A stretch of DNA of 9,420 bases, taken from the NCBI GenBank assembly GCA_002505185.1, contig DAUP01000112.1, positions 5,140 through 14,559 of the forward strand, read 5' to 3'. This DNA comes from Ferroplasmaceae archaeon UBA567. Its GTDB lineage: Archaea; Thermoplasmatota; Thermoplasmata; Thermoplasmatales; Thermoplasmataceae. The notes under the pieces were generated by a model that worked only from the letters and a program-made list of their open reading frames with translations, did no database searches and was not told the origin of the DNA. The first letter of the stretch is position 1. The number at the start of each line of letters is the position of its first letter. The position numbers and the translations under genes were made by a program. Of this stretch, positions 1 through 6,756 are shown piece after piece.

Positions 1-1611
1 ATGATTGTTAAAAATGTTAATAATATTCTAAGTAAACTAAGGAACGACCACTATCTTCTAGCAATTGTTTCAATTTCCTCGATATTTTTCATATTGTTTT
101 CATTATATTCTATACTTGCATTTAATCTGGTAGAAATGTCTGCATGGGATATGGGAGTTTATATGCAGGCTTTGGCATCTGGCACTAGCGGTCATCTTTT
201 TTATTCTGCCCTTATTCCTGGAAGTTATCTGGCTGAACATTTTTCTCCTATTTTGTTTATCCTGGTGATTCCCTATTATTTATTTCCATCTGCTTACACC
301 TTAATTATATTGCAATCCCTGGCCATTGCATTTTCAACACTTGTACTTTATCTGCTTTCGCGACGGATACTTGATAACGTGCATACCTGGCCAAATAATA
401 AGTTAATAAATCCTTCAACAATATCATTAGTTATATCCATAGCATATATTATGTCACCCCTAACTGAGAGCCCAATTTTTTTTGATTTCCACCTCATGGT
501 TTTTTTACCACTTTTCTTTTTTTTAGCTCTTTATTCATTTATCACGAAAAGATATATACTCAACATAATTTTCCTGGGGCTTATAGTTTCGTTACATTCA
601 GCATTCATATCCATAGCTTTTACGACAATCATTATGGAGATATTCCTCAACAGAACATTACATTTAAGCAGTAGAAATTCTGTTGTAAAAGATACTGCAT
701 TTGTTATCCTTTCTTTTTTTATCCTTGGATCCTATTTTGTATTAGCTGGAATATTAAAGGCAGATATAGCTGGTATTTCACTGGTGGCAATACCTAAAAT
801 CCATGTATCCGGTTCAGTAGGGCCTATTTCTATTTTTGTTGATCTTTTTAAAACGCCTTTGGTTGTTCTAAATTTGCTTACAGCAAATTATATGTTAAAA
901 TTAACACTCCTATTTTTCGCTTTTGGAGGTTTCGCATTTTTGTTTATAAGGTATCCCATAACAATATTGACATTTGTACCATATCTTCTTTATTCAATGT
1001 TTTCTAGATACGGATCCTATTATGCCATAGGATATCAATACCCTATGATGTTCATCCCAATGGTTGCCTTTAGTTCTATTATGGGCATATATGTGTTAGC
1101 AAGTAAACAGAAGCGAATAAAATTTGGCAAAACACAGCTATATGCTGCACTTGCTATCATAATAGCCGTAGCCATAGTTGGATTTTCTATTGCAACTCCT
1201 CTTGTTTCAGGCTATTCATTTAATAATAGCCTTTCAGACTCTATATCTCAGCATAACAATACACAGTACATGGAAAAAGTCCAGTTTGAACACAAAATAG
1301 CAAGATCAATAGGCAAAAATGCCTCTGTAGTAACCGAAAATAACTTATTTCCTTTATTTGGAAATGACCCTAATGCCACCGCTTTTCCATTTACTACAGA
1401 TGTTGTAATTAATGGATACTATTATCAATTCCTTGTAGATGACCAGAAAAGCATGTGGTCTAATGAGGTCGCCAATTTCCAGAATACAAATATGTCGCTC
1501 AATATGCTTGAACATCAATATATTCAATCGGGGAAATATGGAGTATATGCCCAGGGCTATGGTATTATTGTACTGGAGAAAGGTTATACTGGTTCGCCGA
1601 AATTTGCCTAA
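1..1611 (+). CDS. DUF2079 family multi-pass membrane protein
   Basis: This is a 536-residue integral membrane protein of the DUF2079 family, whose layout resembles GT-C glycosyltransferases; its substrate is unknown. The family pattern is visible: AWDMGVYMQ (about 48-56), HFSP near 80-83 followed by a long hydrophobic stretch with Y-x-L-F-P and L-Q-S, FDFH (161-164), and H198. These acidic residues and histidines lie in loops, as in GT-C enzymes. Hydrophobic segments cover roughly 18-41, 83-120, 141-180, 186-212, 232-256, 297-332, 347-367 and 380-402. A hydrophilic tail (403-536) containing several N-x-S/T sites probably faces outside. The ATG is the first base of the window, so the promoter is not visible and a start further upstream cannot be excluded. 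The gene ends 4 bases from the convergent GT4 gene. In this setting it may transfer or process a lipid-linked sugar, which is inference. Confidence 0.85.
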   Translation: MIVKNVNNILSKLRNDHYLLAIVSISSIFFILFSLYSILAFNLVEMSAWDMGVYMQALASGTSGHLFYSALIPGSYLAEHFSPILFILVIPYYLFPSAYTLIILQSLAIAFSTLVLYLLSRRILDNVHTWPNNKLINPSTISLVISIAYIMSPLTESPIFFDFHLMVFLPLFFFLALYSFITKRYILNIIFLGLIVSLHSAFISIAFTTIIMEIFLNRTLHLSSRNSVVKDTAFVILSFFILGSYFVLAGILKADIAGISLVAIPKIHVSGSVGPISIFVDLFKTPLVVLNLLTANYMLKLTLLFFAFGGFAFLFIRYPITILTFVPYLLYSMFSRYGSYYAIGYQYPMMFIPMVAFSSIMGIYVLASKQKRIKFGKTQLYAALAIIIAVAIVGFSIATPLVSGYSFNNSLSDSISQHNNTQYMEKVQFEHKIARSIGKNASVVTENNLFPLFGNDPNATAFPFTTDVVINGYYYQFLVDDQKSMWSNEVANFQNTNMSLNMLEHQYIQSGKYGVYAQGYGIIVLEKGYTGSPKFA

Positions 1612-1615
1612 TAAA

Positions 1616-2659
1616 TTATTTGGTGTTAATTCCGGCAATGTTTTCTACAAGGTTTTTGATGCCATTTTCATATGAATGATCTCTGGCATAATAATAACAT
1701 TTATCAGCAAATTTCTTTTTTAAACCTTCGTAGTTAAGTAGTGCAAAAGTACATTTCTCTAGTAATTGGTTAAAATTTCCCAGTTCCACTGAGAGTATAT
1801 AGTCTTGAATATCAGAATATGTATCCAGAAGGTAAGCAACTACCACATCGCCATATCCCCATGCTTCATAAAATGTGATAGGAATTCCATCTTCCTGACT
1901 GGGAAGTACATATATCTTAGCCCTGGCAAAAAGCTGGTATTTATCATCTTCGCTTAAATTTGTTTTTATTTCCAAATTCTTAATATTATTAGATGTAATG
2001 AAATCATTTATTTCTGATATGGTAGACTCATTGGCAAATCCACCCATTGCAAATCTCGCATATTCAAATTTTTTTGATAAAGCCGCAACAAGATGAAGAT
2101 AGTCATACAATCCCTTATTGGCAGTAAACGAAGTTAGAAAAAGGAAATCGATATCTTTGGTTATGCTATGTATATAGGAGATCGGTTTTATAAATTTACA
2201 TTTGATTCCAGGGCTTTCAACAATCACATCAACCTTGGAATTTAAAGATTTGAAATAATTTTTCATATACAAATTTTCAGTATATATTTTGGTATAAATA
2301 AATGACATAAACCAGATCCCGAGTTTATAATCAAGATAATGAGGTAAATATTGAATGAATTCCTTAGGTGATTTTGAACTAGGTGGTATATGATAGGCTG
2401 GACCATAAAATCTCATTTTTCTTCTAAAAATTTTTATAAATAAGGCAATAAATATATCTGTAAAATATTCGTTTTCCATAATAATTAAATTTATTTCACC
2501 GTTAAATAAATAAGGTATAAGTTTTTTTATCATATTAATATAATGAGATTCAAAAACCATACATTTCTTTCCTGGCCAGGCCTCATAAACAGATTTGAAT
2601 ATGGCTGGACCTCCTCGCATTTCTGTATTTGCATGCCCAAGAAATAATGCAGTTCCCAT
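1616..2659 (-). CDS. Divergent GT4-type glycosyltransferase
   Basis: This 347-residue cytoplasmic protein looks like a GT-B fold glycosyltransferase of family GT4 that would transfer a sugar from a nucleotide donor. The N-terminal half has a short RGGPAIF glycine stretch (15-21) and GPAYHIPP (86-93). The C-terminal Rossmann half has FLTSFTANKGLYDYL (172-186), FAMGGFA (203-209), a YQLFARAKIYVLPS strand (241-254) and EDGIPITFYEA (256-266). Two usually conserved donor-site residues differ. Serine 177 sits where the Arg of the R-x4-K pair is expected, although K182 is kept. Asp257 replaces the first Glu of E-x7-E, although E265 is kept. There are no membrane segments. The ATG start has a TATA box on the same strand about 23 bases upstream. 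The gene runs against the DUF2079 gene and is divergent from the next GT4 gene. The exact sugar and linkage cannot be told. Confidence 0.82.
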   Translation of the reverse strand: MGTALFLGHANTEMRGGPAIFKSVYEAWPGKKCMVFESHYINMIKKLIPYLFNGEINLIIMENEYFTDIFIALFIKIFRRKMRFYGPAYHIPPSSKSPKEFIQYLPHYLDYKLGIWFMSFIYTKIYTENLYMKNYFKSLNSKVDVIVESPGIKCKFIKPISYIHSITKDIDFLFLTSFTANKGLYDYLHLVAALSKKFEYARFAMGGFANESTISEINDFITSNNIKNLEIKTNLSEDDKYQLFARAKIYVLPSQEDGIPITFYEAWGYGDVVVAYLLDTYSDIQDYILSVELGNFNQLLEKCTFALLNYEGLKKKFADKCYYYARDHSYENGIKNLVENIAGINTK

Positions 2660-2677
2660 TCTCGTTAATCAATACTA

Positions 2678-2686
2678 TATATAAAA
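2678..2686 (-). promoter_or_regulatory. TATA box for the 1616-2659 glycosyltransferase
   Basis: Read on the minus strand this is TTTTATATA, an archaeal TATA box centred about 23 bases before the ATG at 2659. That spacing puts transcription start at or very near the start codon, so the message is probably leaderless. This is inferred from sequence only. Confidence 0.55.
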
Positions 2687-2787
2687 TATGTTAGGTACTA
2701 AAGGTTAAATTACTACCTCCCACAACTTTATCGTTTGGCATCACATTTCAAAGGTTGATGGTATATTCTTCACAGGATTGGGTTCCT

Positions 2788-2806
2788 TCATGTCATGTCA
2801 TGTCAT
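2788..2806. repeat. Pentanucleotide tandem repeat (TCATG, 3.8 copies)
   Basis: The unit TCATG is repeated three full times and then runs on for four more bases. It lies in the middle of the divergent promoter region, more than 100 bases from either start codon. Copy number could change by slippage, but nothing shows that it controls a gene. Confidence 0.75.
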
Positions 2807-2930
2807 CTACCTAGTTGTAAGAACACATCTAGAGTAACATGCTATTCGTAAGAATAACAATATATGTTTCTATGGTTTAATCCCGTCTCTTAAGGCATGG
2901 AACTTATCGATTATAATTAATAAACAATGA

Positions 2931-2938
2931 TTAAATAT
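2931..2938 (+). promoter_or_regulatory. TATA-like box for the 2959-4182 glycosyltransferase
   Basis: TTAAATAT is centred about 24.5 bases before the TTG at 2959, the same spacing as at the dehydratase gene. A purine-rich stretch (AACAATGA) directly before it could act as the BRE. The spacing is one reason to choose the TTG start, because transcription would begin at about that codon. Confidence 0.45.
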
Positions 2939-2958
2939 TAATTTTAAATGCATGGCTA

Positions 2959-4182
2959 TTGAGGATCGCCATTTTTGCCAATGGGATATTGTTTAATAAA
3001 GTAGGAGGAGCGCAGAAGCACATGCGTGAAGTTATAGAAAGATTTCCACAGTTTTATGACATAGTTTATTTTCCGGAGCCTCAAACCTATCAAGAAAAAG
3101 GATCATGCGATTTTGAATATATAAAATATCTAAATACCATCAATATTAAAATTAGCGAATATTTCATTAATTTTTCCGGAAAAGAAGTAATTATGCAAGA
3201 TATTATTGAACATTATAGCATGGAAATAGAAAATTGCGATTTTATATATGATTTGGATTTTCAATATTATGCTGAAAATTTCAAATATGGAGGGGAGTTA
3301 TCACTAACACTAAGTAGGAGAATGGGTAAGAAAATGGGTGTCTGTCTTCAGGACTTAGGGGATGTGAATATGCACTTTTTCCATGAGCTGTACTCGGGTT
3401 TCGCATTATCGTTAATTGCACCACGTTTATCATTGTTTGTAGCTGGTATATCTATATATGACTATATAAATAGAAAATTGACATTAAAAAAACTAATAAG
3501 TAATAAAAATCTTGAATTTATATCCATAGTCAATAATTCCTATAAGAAAAATATGCACATTCGATTTAAAAATGTCTATAGGCTAGAACCCTCAAATGCA
3601 CTGGACACTAAAATTCAAAAATACCGTGGGATGGCAAAAGAGAATAAAATCATATTTTTTGCAAGATTGGTGTATAGAAAGGGAATATTTGATTTTATTC
3701 GTGTTGTAAAAGATATTACAAAAACTTCTGATGTGAAGGTTATCATTGCAGGGGAATTCCAACACAAATTCGAAAAAACTTATTTTTTCACCCTTTTATC
3801 AAAATATGATCTTAATGAAAGCGTGAAATATCTGGGTAAACTCACGGATGATGAATTATATCAAGAATTATCAACTGCAAGCTTAATGATCTATCCTTCC
3901 CATAGTGATTCTTTTTCACTATCTATATTACAGGCCATATACTTAGGAACACCTGTTGTAGCCTATGACATTGCAGGAATTTCACTGTATAAAAATTTCA
4001 GTTGTGTTAAACTCGTTAAGGAATTTGATATAAGAAAAATGGTGGAAATTTCACAAAATATACTGAGTAATAAGAATATCAGCTTTAATGATGCCACTCT
4101 AGATGATTTCATTAACCAGCATCAAGATTGGTTTAATGTTGCTAATGCCCACAAAAAGATTCTTGACGTACATCTACAGTGA
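2959..4182 (+). CDS. GT4-type glycosyltransferase with TTG start and altered E-x7-E motif
   Basis: This 407-residue soluble GT-B enzyme probably adds a sugar in the surface-glycan pathway. It begins MRIAIFANG, a typical first beta strand, followed by a glycine-rich GGAQKH (16-21), the GG-x3-H signature of GT4. The C-terminal donor domain shows FFARLVYRKG with R236 and K241, VIIAGEF (261-267), VKYLGKLTDDELY (289-301) and IYPSHSDSFSLSILQA (311-326), then GTPVVAYDIAGI. The first strand can only start at the TTG at 2959. The frame is open from 2935 but has no ATG before it, and the ATGs at 2948 and 2952 are in other frames. The E-x7-E pair is replaced by D317 and Q325. The second Glu normally contacts the donor sugar, so activity may be altered or weak. 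It has its own promoter and is followed by a long spacer rather than a close operon partner. Confidence 0.85.
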   Translation: MRIAIFANGILFNKVGGAQKHMREVIERFPQFYDIVYFPEPQTYQEKGSCDFEYIKYLNTINIKISEYFINFSGKEVIMQDIIEHYSMEIENCDFIYDLDFQYYAENFKYGGELSLTLSRRMGKKMGVCLQDLGDVNMHFFHELYSGFALSLIAPRLSLFVAGISIYDYINRKLTLKKLISNKNLEFISIVNNSYKKNMHIRFKNVYRLEPSNALDTKIQKYRGMAKENKIIFFARLVYRKGIFDFIRVVKDITKTSDVKVIIAGEFQHKFEKTYFFTLLSKYDLNESVKYLGKLTDDELYQELSTASLMIYPSHSDSFSLSILQAIYLGTPVVAYDIAGISLYKNFSCVKLVKEFDIRKMVEISQNILSNKNISFNDATLDDFINQHQDWFNVANAHKKILDVHLQ

Positions 4183-4231
4183 GAGGAAAGACGCATTACG
4201 GTAGATTAACACACAAAAATCTTATATTTAA

Positions 4232-4262
4232 CCAATAGCATATAATCAACGTCGTTGGACCC
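4232..4262. repeat. Spacer repeat, copy A (degenerate)
   Basis: This copy starts CCAATAGCATATAATC, matching copy B at 4432-4447 in 13 of 16 bases, and both end in GTTGGACC. The inverted ends are degraded here (CCAA against TTGG), but a short palindrome, CAACG-T-CGTTG (4248-4258), lies inside it. The shared core resembles a TATA box (CATATAATC). Its function is not known. Confidence 0.55.
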
Positions 4263-4346
4263 TATGTCGCTTATATGTGGTCAGATAAATAATAATTTCT
4301 TATCATTTTTATTAGTTCAAATATGCTATTTTTGACCCAAACATAC

Positions 4347-4369
4347 GTGTGTGCAAAGTTTGCACATAC
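4347..4369. repeat. Strong palindrome, operator- or hairpin-like
   Basis: The inner arms TGTGCAAA (4350-4357) and TTTGCACA (4359-4366) are perfect reverse complements around a single G. With one mismatch allowed the arms extend to 11 bases each (4347-4357 and 4359-4369). The one-base centre makes a stable RNA hairpin unlikely, so a site for a dimeric DNA-binding protein is the simpler reading. No U-rich tail follows, which argues against a terminator. Confidence 0.6.
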
Positions 4370-4429
4370 ATCATAAATGTTGTATTATCCCGTCTTTTCA
4401 GTAAGAAATTACATATAAAATAAATATTC

Positions 4430-4462
4430 GTCCAACGGTATATAATCGCCATAGGTTGGACC
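4430..4462. repeat. Spacer repeat, copy B, with perfect 7-base inverted ends
   Basis: GTCCAAC (4430-4436) and GTTGGAC (4455-4461) are exact reverse complements separated by 18 bases that hold TATATAATC (4439-4447). The element is closely related to copy A. It ends directly at the purine-rich CGAAAAAG before the TATA-like box of the next gene, so a protein bound here could block or help that promoter. The inner TATATAAT could itself be a second TATA box, giving a leader of about 35 bases. Confidence 0.6.
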
Positions 4463-4478
4463 GAAAAAGTATTAATAA
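4462..4478 (+). promoter_or_regulatory. BRE and TATA-like box for the 4503-5651 glycosyltransferase
   Basis: Purine-rich CGAAAAAG (4462-4469) is followed by TATTAATAA (4470-4478), the order expected for an archaeal BRE and TATA box. Its centre is about 28-29 bases before the ATG, so the message would have no leader or one of two to three bases. Confidence 0.5.
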
Positions 4479-4502
4479 GCATCTTCCATATCCAACATTA
4501 TT

Positions 4503-5651
4503 ATGGCAAAATTTATTCTTTACCTGCCATACTCAGAATTTATTGACAAGTATATACACAAGGCACTTGGAGCTATACCCATAGGTTTCAGAGATATAGG
4601 ATTTGACTCACAAATTATTGTAGGAAAAATGGAATCAGAGGAATACAGGCATCTTGGCATAAAAATTCACGAAACAAATAATTTAGATTCCAAATATGTA
4701 GTTACCGATAATAGAAAGATGCATATTATTCCAAGATTGCTAAATTTTCTTAATTTTAACGAATTGATAGCCGTTTTTAAAATTCTGAGAGAAGAAAAAC
4801 CCGATATTATAATAGCATTTAACAACTCAACATTAACCGGTCCTATAATGCTTATATACACATTATATTGCAAAATATTTAAGGTAAAAAGTAGACGTAT
4901 ATTGAAACTTGATAATGATGGGTCCGAGCTTTTACACATGAAAAAATTACGAAAAAAATTGATATATTTATATTATGTCGGCTTATCTTTTGTTTTCCAA
5001 CGCATTATTACAGAAACCAGCTGCGGATATCAAATTTTCATGGATACTCCAAGAATTAAGAATAGGCTGAGAGTAGTTCCAAATAGTGTATCAAATGATT
5101 TTCTGAAGAGATATGACGAGGTTAATAAACAAAAAAATATTATCACTGTATCTAGAATTACACCTGATAAAGGATTAGATATTTTAATTAGAGCATTTGC
5201 TTCCATAGTAAAAACAAATCCGAATTGGACTCTAGAAATAATAGGCGAGGTTTCAGATTCTAACTATTACAAGGAACTATTGCAGCTAATAAATGAAATA
5301 GGAATATCAGAGAAGGTAAAATTTCTTGGGCTCCTCACAAGAAAACAATTAATAGAAAAATACAGAAATTCTTCTATTTTCTGCCTTGCATCAAGGCATG
5401 AAAGCTTTGCAATAAGCAGGCTTGAGGCAATATCTCTCGGAATGTATGTCATTACTACCACAGCTGGGTGTGCAAAGGATTTTAGCCAATATGGAGCTTA
5501 TATTGTTCCTATTGAAGATATTAAGGCACTGGAAAGAGTCATAAGAGATGGAGTAAAATTCTTTGAATCTGGAAAGCCAAATACAACTAATAATAAAAAG
5601 ATACCTTCATATTCGGATCTGGCTTCCATAATATCTGACGTTAATTTTTAA
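4503..5651 (+). CDS. GT4-type glycosyltransferase
   Basis: This 382-residue GT-B glycosyltransferase has an intact family GT4 donor site. The N-terminal acceptor half contains EKPDIIIAFNN (98-108), a typical strand ending the first Rossmann sheet. The C-terminal half has ITVSRITPDKGLDILIRAF with R218 and K223, WTLEIIGEV (242-250), VKFLGLLTRKQLIEKYRNSS (272-291), and a complete E-x7-E (E300 to E308) within SRHESFAISRLEA. The hydrophobic, basic stretch at about 150-168 could help dock on the membrane, as in enzymes that use lipid-linked acceptors. The ATG start is supported by the upstream TATA-like box. Of the four GT4 genes in the window this and the 7858-8994 gene look the most conventional. 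It lies 49 bases before the dehydratase gene, which has its own promoter. Donor and acceptor are unknown. Confidence 0.88.
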   Translation: MAKFILYLPYSEFIDKYIHKALGAIPIGFRDIGFDSQIIVGKMESEEYRHLGIKIHETNNLDSKYVVTDNRKMHIIPRLLNFLNFNELIAVFKILREEKPDIIIAFNNSTLTGPIMLIYTLYCKIFKVKSRRILKLDNDGSELLHMKKLRKKLIYLYYVGLSFVFQRIITETSCGYQIFMDTPRIKNRLRVVPNSVSNDFLKRYDEVNKQKNIITVSRITPDKGLDILIRAFASIVKTNPNWTLEIIGEVSDSNYYKELLQLINEIGISEKVKFLGLLTRKQLIEKYRNSSIFCLASRHESFAISRLEAISLGMYVITTTAGCAKDFSQYGAYIVPIEDIKALERVIRDGVKFFESGKPNTTNNKKIPSYSDLASIISDVNF

Positions 5652-5671
5652 CTGACACTTAATGTAAAGAA

Positions 5672-5680
5672 TTTTATATA
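5672..5680 (+). promoter_or_regulatory. TATA box for the dehydratase-aminotransferase operon
   Basis: TTTTATATA lies with its core centred 24-25 bases before the ATG at 5701, and purine-rich TAAAGAA directly before it could be the BRE. This is the clearest promoter in the window and predicts a leaderless message for the two-gene operon. Confidence 0.65.
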
Positions 5681-5700
5681 CGTCGAATAAATGCTTTATA

Positions 5701-6756
5701 ATGAAATCGGCTTTGATCACAGGCATTACCGGGCAAGATGGCGCTTATCTGGCCAAATTGCTTTTAGAGAAAAATTACAAAGTTTATGGGTTATACAGAA
5801 GAATTAGCACTCCAAATTTCTGGAGATTGCAGGCTCTGGATATCTACGACAAGGTAAATTTAATATCCGGGGACCTTTCTGATTTATCATCAATTCTCAA
5901 TGCGTTCAAGGCTTCTGACCCAGATGAGGTTTACCATCTTGCAGCCCAGAGCTTTGTTGAGGCATCCTTCGAATCCCCTTTGGCTACAGCCGAGGTTACC
6001 GGCCTCTCAGTAACAAGGATTCTGGAGGCTGTTAAACTGTACTCCAATAAAACCAAAGTTTATTTTGCAGGCACAAGCGAGATGTTTGGTTCATCCTATA
6101 ATGGCAAGCCACTGACTGAAAATGATCCATTTAACCCCATGAGCCCATATGCGGCTGCCAAGCTTTATGGTTACTGGATATCCAAAATTTACAGAGAGGG
6201 ATATGGCATTTTTATTGCTTCGGGAATACTTTTCAACCATGAATCCCCACTGAGGGGCATGGAGTTTGTCACAAGAAAAATTGCCAATGAGGTGGCTAAG
6301 ATAAACCTTGGGCTTGAAAAAAAGATACATCTTGGGAATATCAATGCAAAGAGGGACTGGGGATATGCTCCTGAATACGTTGATGCAATGTATACAATGC
6401 TTCAGCAGGAAAAGCCCGATGATTTTGTAATTGCAACCAATGAAACGCATACGGTAGAGGAATTCATAAAATATGCATTTGATTACATAAAGGAAGATTA
6501 TGCAAACTATCTTGAAATAGATAAAAAATTTATCCGCCCACTGGATGTTCCTACCCTACAGGGAGACTATTCAAAGGCCAGGGATATCCTGAAATGGGAG
6601 CCAAAAACAAAGTTCAGGGAGCTGGTAAACATGATGGTTAAAACAGAAATTGACAGATGGAACAGGTATATGGAGGGAGAAAAATTCGCATGGGATGTTC
6701 CGAATTATCCAAATGAAAACAACCTTCTAAAAACTTACAGGGGTAATGTAAAATGA
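5701..6756 (+). CDS. gmd: GDP-mannose 4,6-dehydratase
   Basis: This 351-residue enzyme of the extended short-chain dehydrogenase family converts GDP-mannose to GDP-4-keto-6-deoxymannose in the cytoplasm, using bound NADP. The nucleotide-binding glycine motif is G8-x2-G11-x2-G14 in ITGITGQDGAYL, followed by YRR (32-34), which fits NADP. The catalytic residues are visible as T125-S126-E127 and the Y150-x3-K154 pair in SPYAAAKLYG. Family-specific stretches follow: FNHESPLRG (178-186), EFVTRKI (188-194) and KRDWGYAPEYVDAM (217-230). The length is normal. The gene overlaps the aminotransferase start by four bases (ATGA), so the two are co-transcribed and probably translationally coupled. Its G+C content is clearly higher than that of the neighbouring transferases. 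A related reductase role is unlikely given the match to dehydratase motifs. Confidence 0.93.
   Translation: MKSALITGITGQDGAYLAKLLLEKNYKVYGLYRRISTPNFWRLQALDIYDKVNLISGDLSDLSSILNAFKASDPDEVYHLAAQSFVEASFESPLATAEVTGLSVTRILEAVKLYSNKTKVYFAGTSEMFGSSYNGKPLTENDPFNPMSPYAAAKLYGYWISKIYREGYGIFIASGILFNHESPLRGMEFVTRKIANEVAKINLGLEKKIHLGNINAKRDWGYAPEYVDAMYTMLQQEKPDDFVIATNETHTVEEFIKYAFDYIKEDYANYLEIDKKFIRPLDVPTLQGDYSKARDILKWEPKTKFRELVNMMVKTEIDRWNRYMEGEKFAWDVPNYPNENNLLKTYRGNVK

Larger units (their letters stand above)
2660..2958. other. Divergent intergenic region with two promoters
   Basis: This 299-base region separates two GT4 genes that point away from each other. It holds a TATA box for each gene near its two ends and a (TCATG) tandem repeat at 2788-2806. 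It also has a weak inverted repeat, AGGTACTA at 2693-2700 with TACTACCT at 2711-2718 (one mismatch), just upstream of the leftward promoter. A smaller hairpin, TATTC (2843-2847) with GAATA (2852-2856), has a four-base loop. I found no convincing gene, tRNA or CRISPR repeat in it. Confidence 0.6.
4183..4502. other. 320-base non-coding spacer with repeats and a palindrome
   Basis: No convincing gene lies between the two rightward GT4 genes. The stretch holds two related elements of about 31 bases in the same orientation (4232-4262 and 4430-4462, starts about 200 bases apart). A palindrome (4347-4369) sits midway between them, and a promoter for the next gene (4462-4478) is at the end. The rest is AT-rich and without features I can support. 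It could be a compact regulatory region or the remains of a small mobile element; no transposase or target-site duplication is visible. Confidence 0.6.

Noticed and set aside
1354..1675. Short frames on both strands around the end of the DUF2079 gene
   Set aside because: They overlap the supported ends of two convergent genes and show no family pattern.
2660..2958. Possible small RNA or tRNA in the divergent intergenic region
   Set aside because: No cloverleaf, conserved T-arm or strong hairpin could be found; only weak short inverted repeats are present.
4264..4335. A 23-codon reading frame starting ATG in the spacer, with hydrophobic residues at its end
   Set aside because: It is very short, has no clear ribosome site or well-placed promoter, and AT-rich DNA gives such frames by chance.
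4232..4462. Possible CRISPR array from the two spacer repeats
   Set aside because: There are only two diverged copies about 200 bases apart, unlike the regular short spacing of a CRISPR array, and no cas gene is present.
4667..4939. A 90-codon minus-strand reading frame inside the 4503-5651 glycosyltransferase
   Set aside because: It sits within a well-supported GT4 gene and shows no independent motif or promoter.
6091..6450. A 119-codon minus-strand reading frame inside the dehydratase gene
   Set aside because: It lies wholly within a strongly supported gene, has no recognisable motifs, and looks like an antisense shadow.
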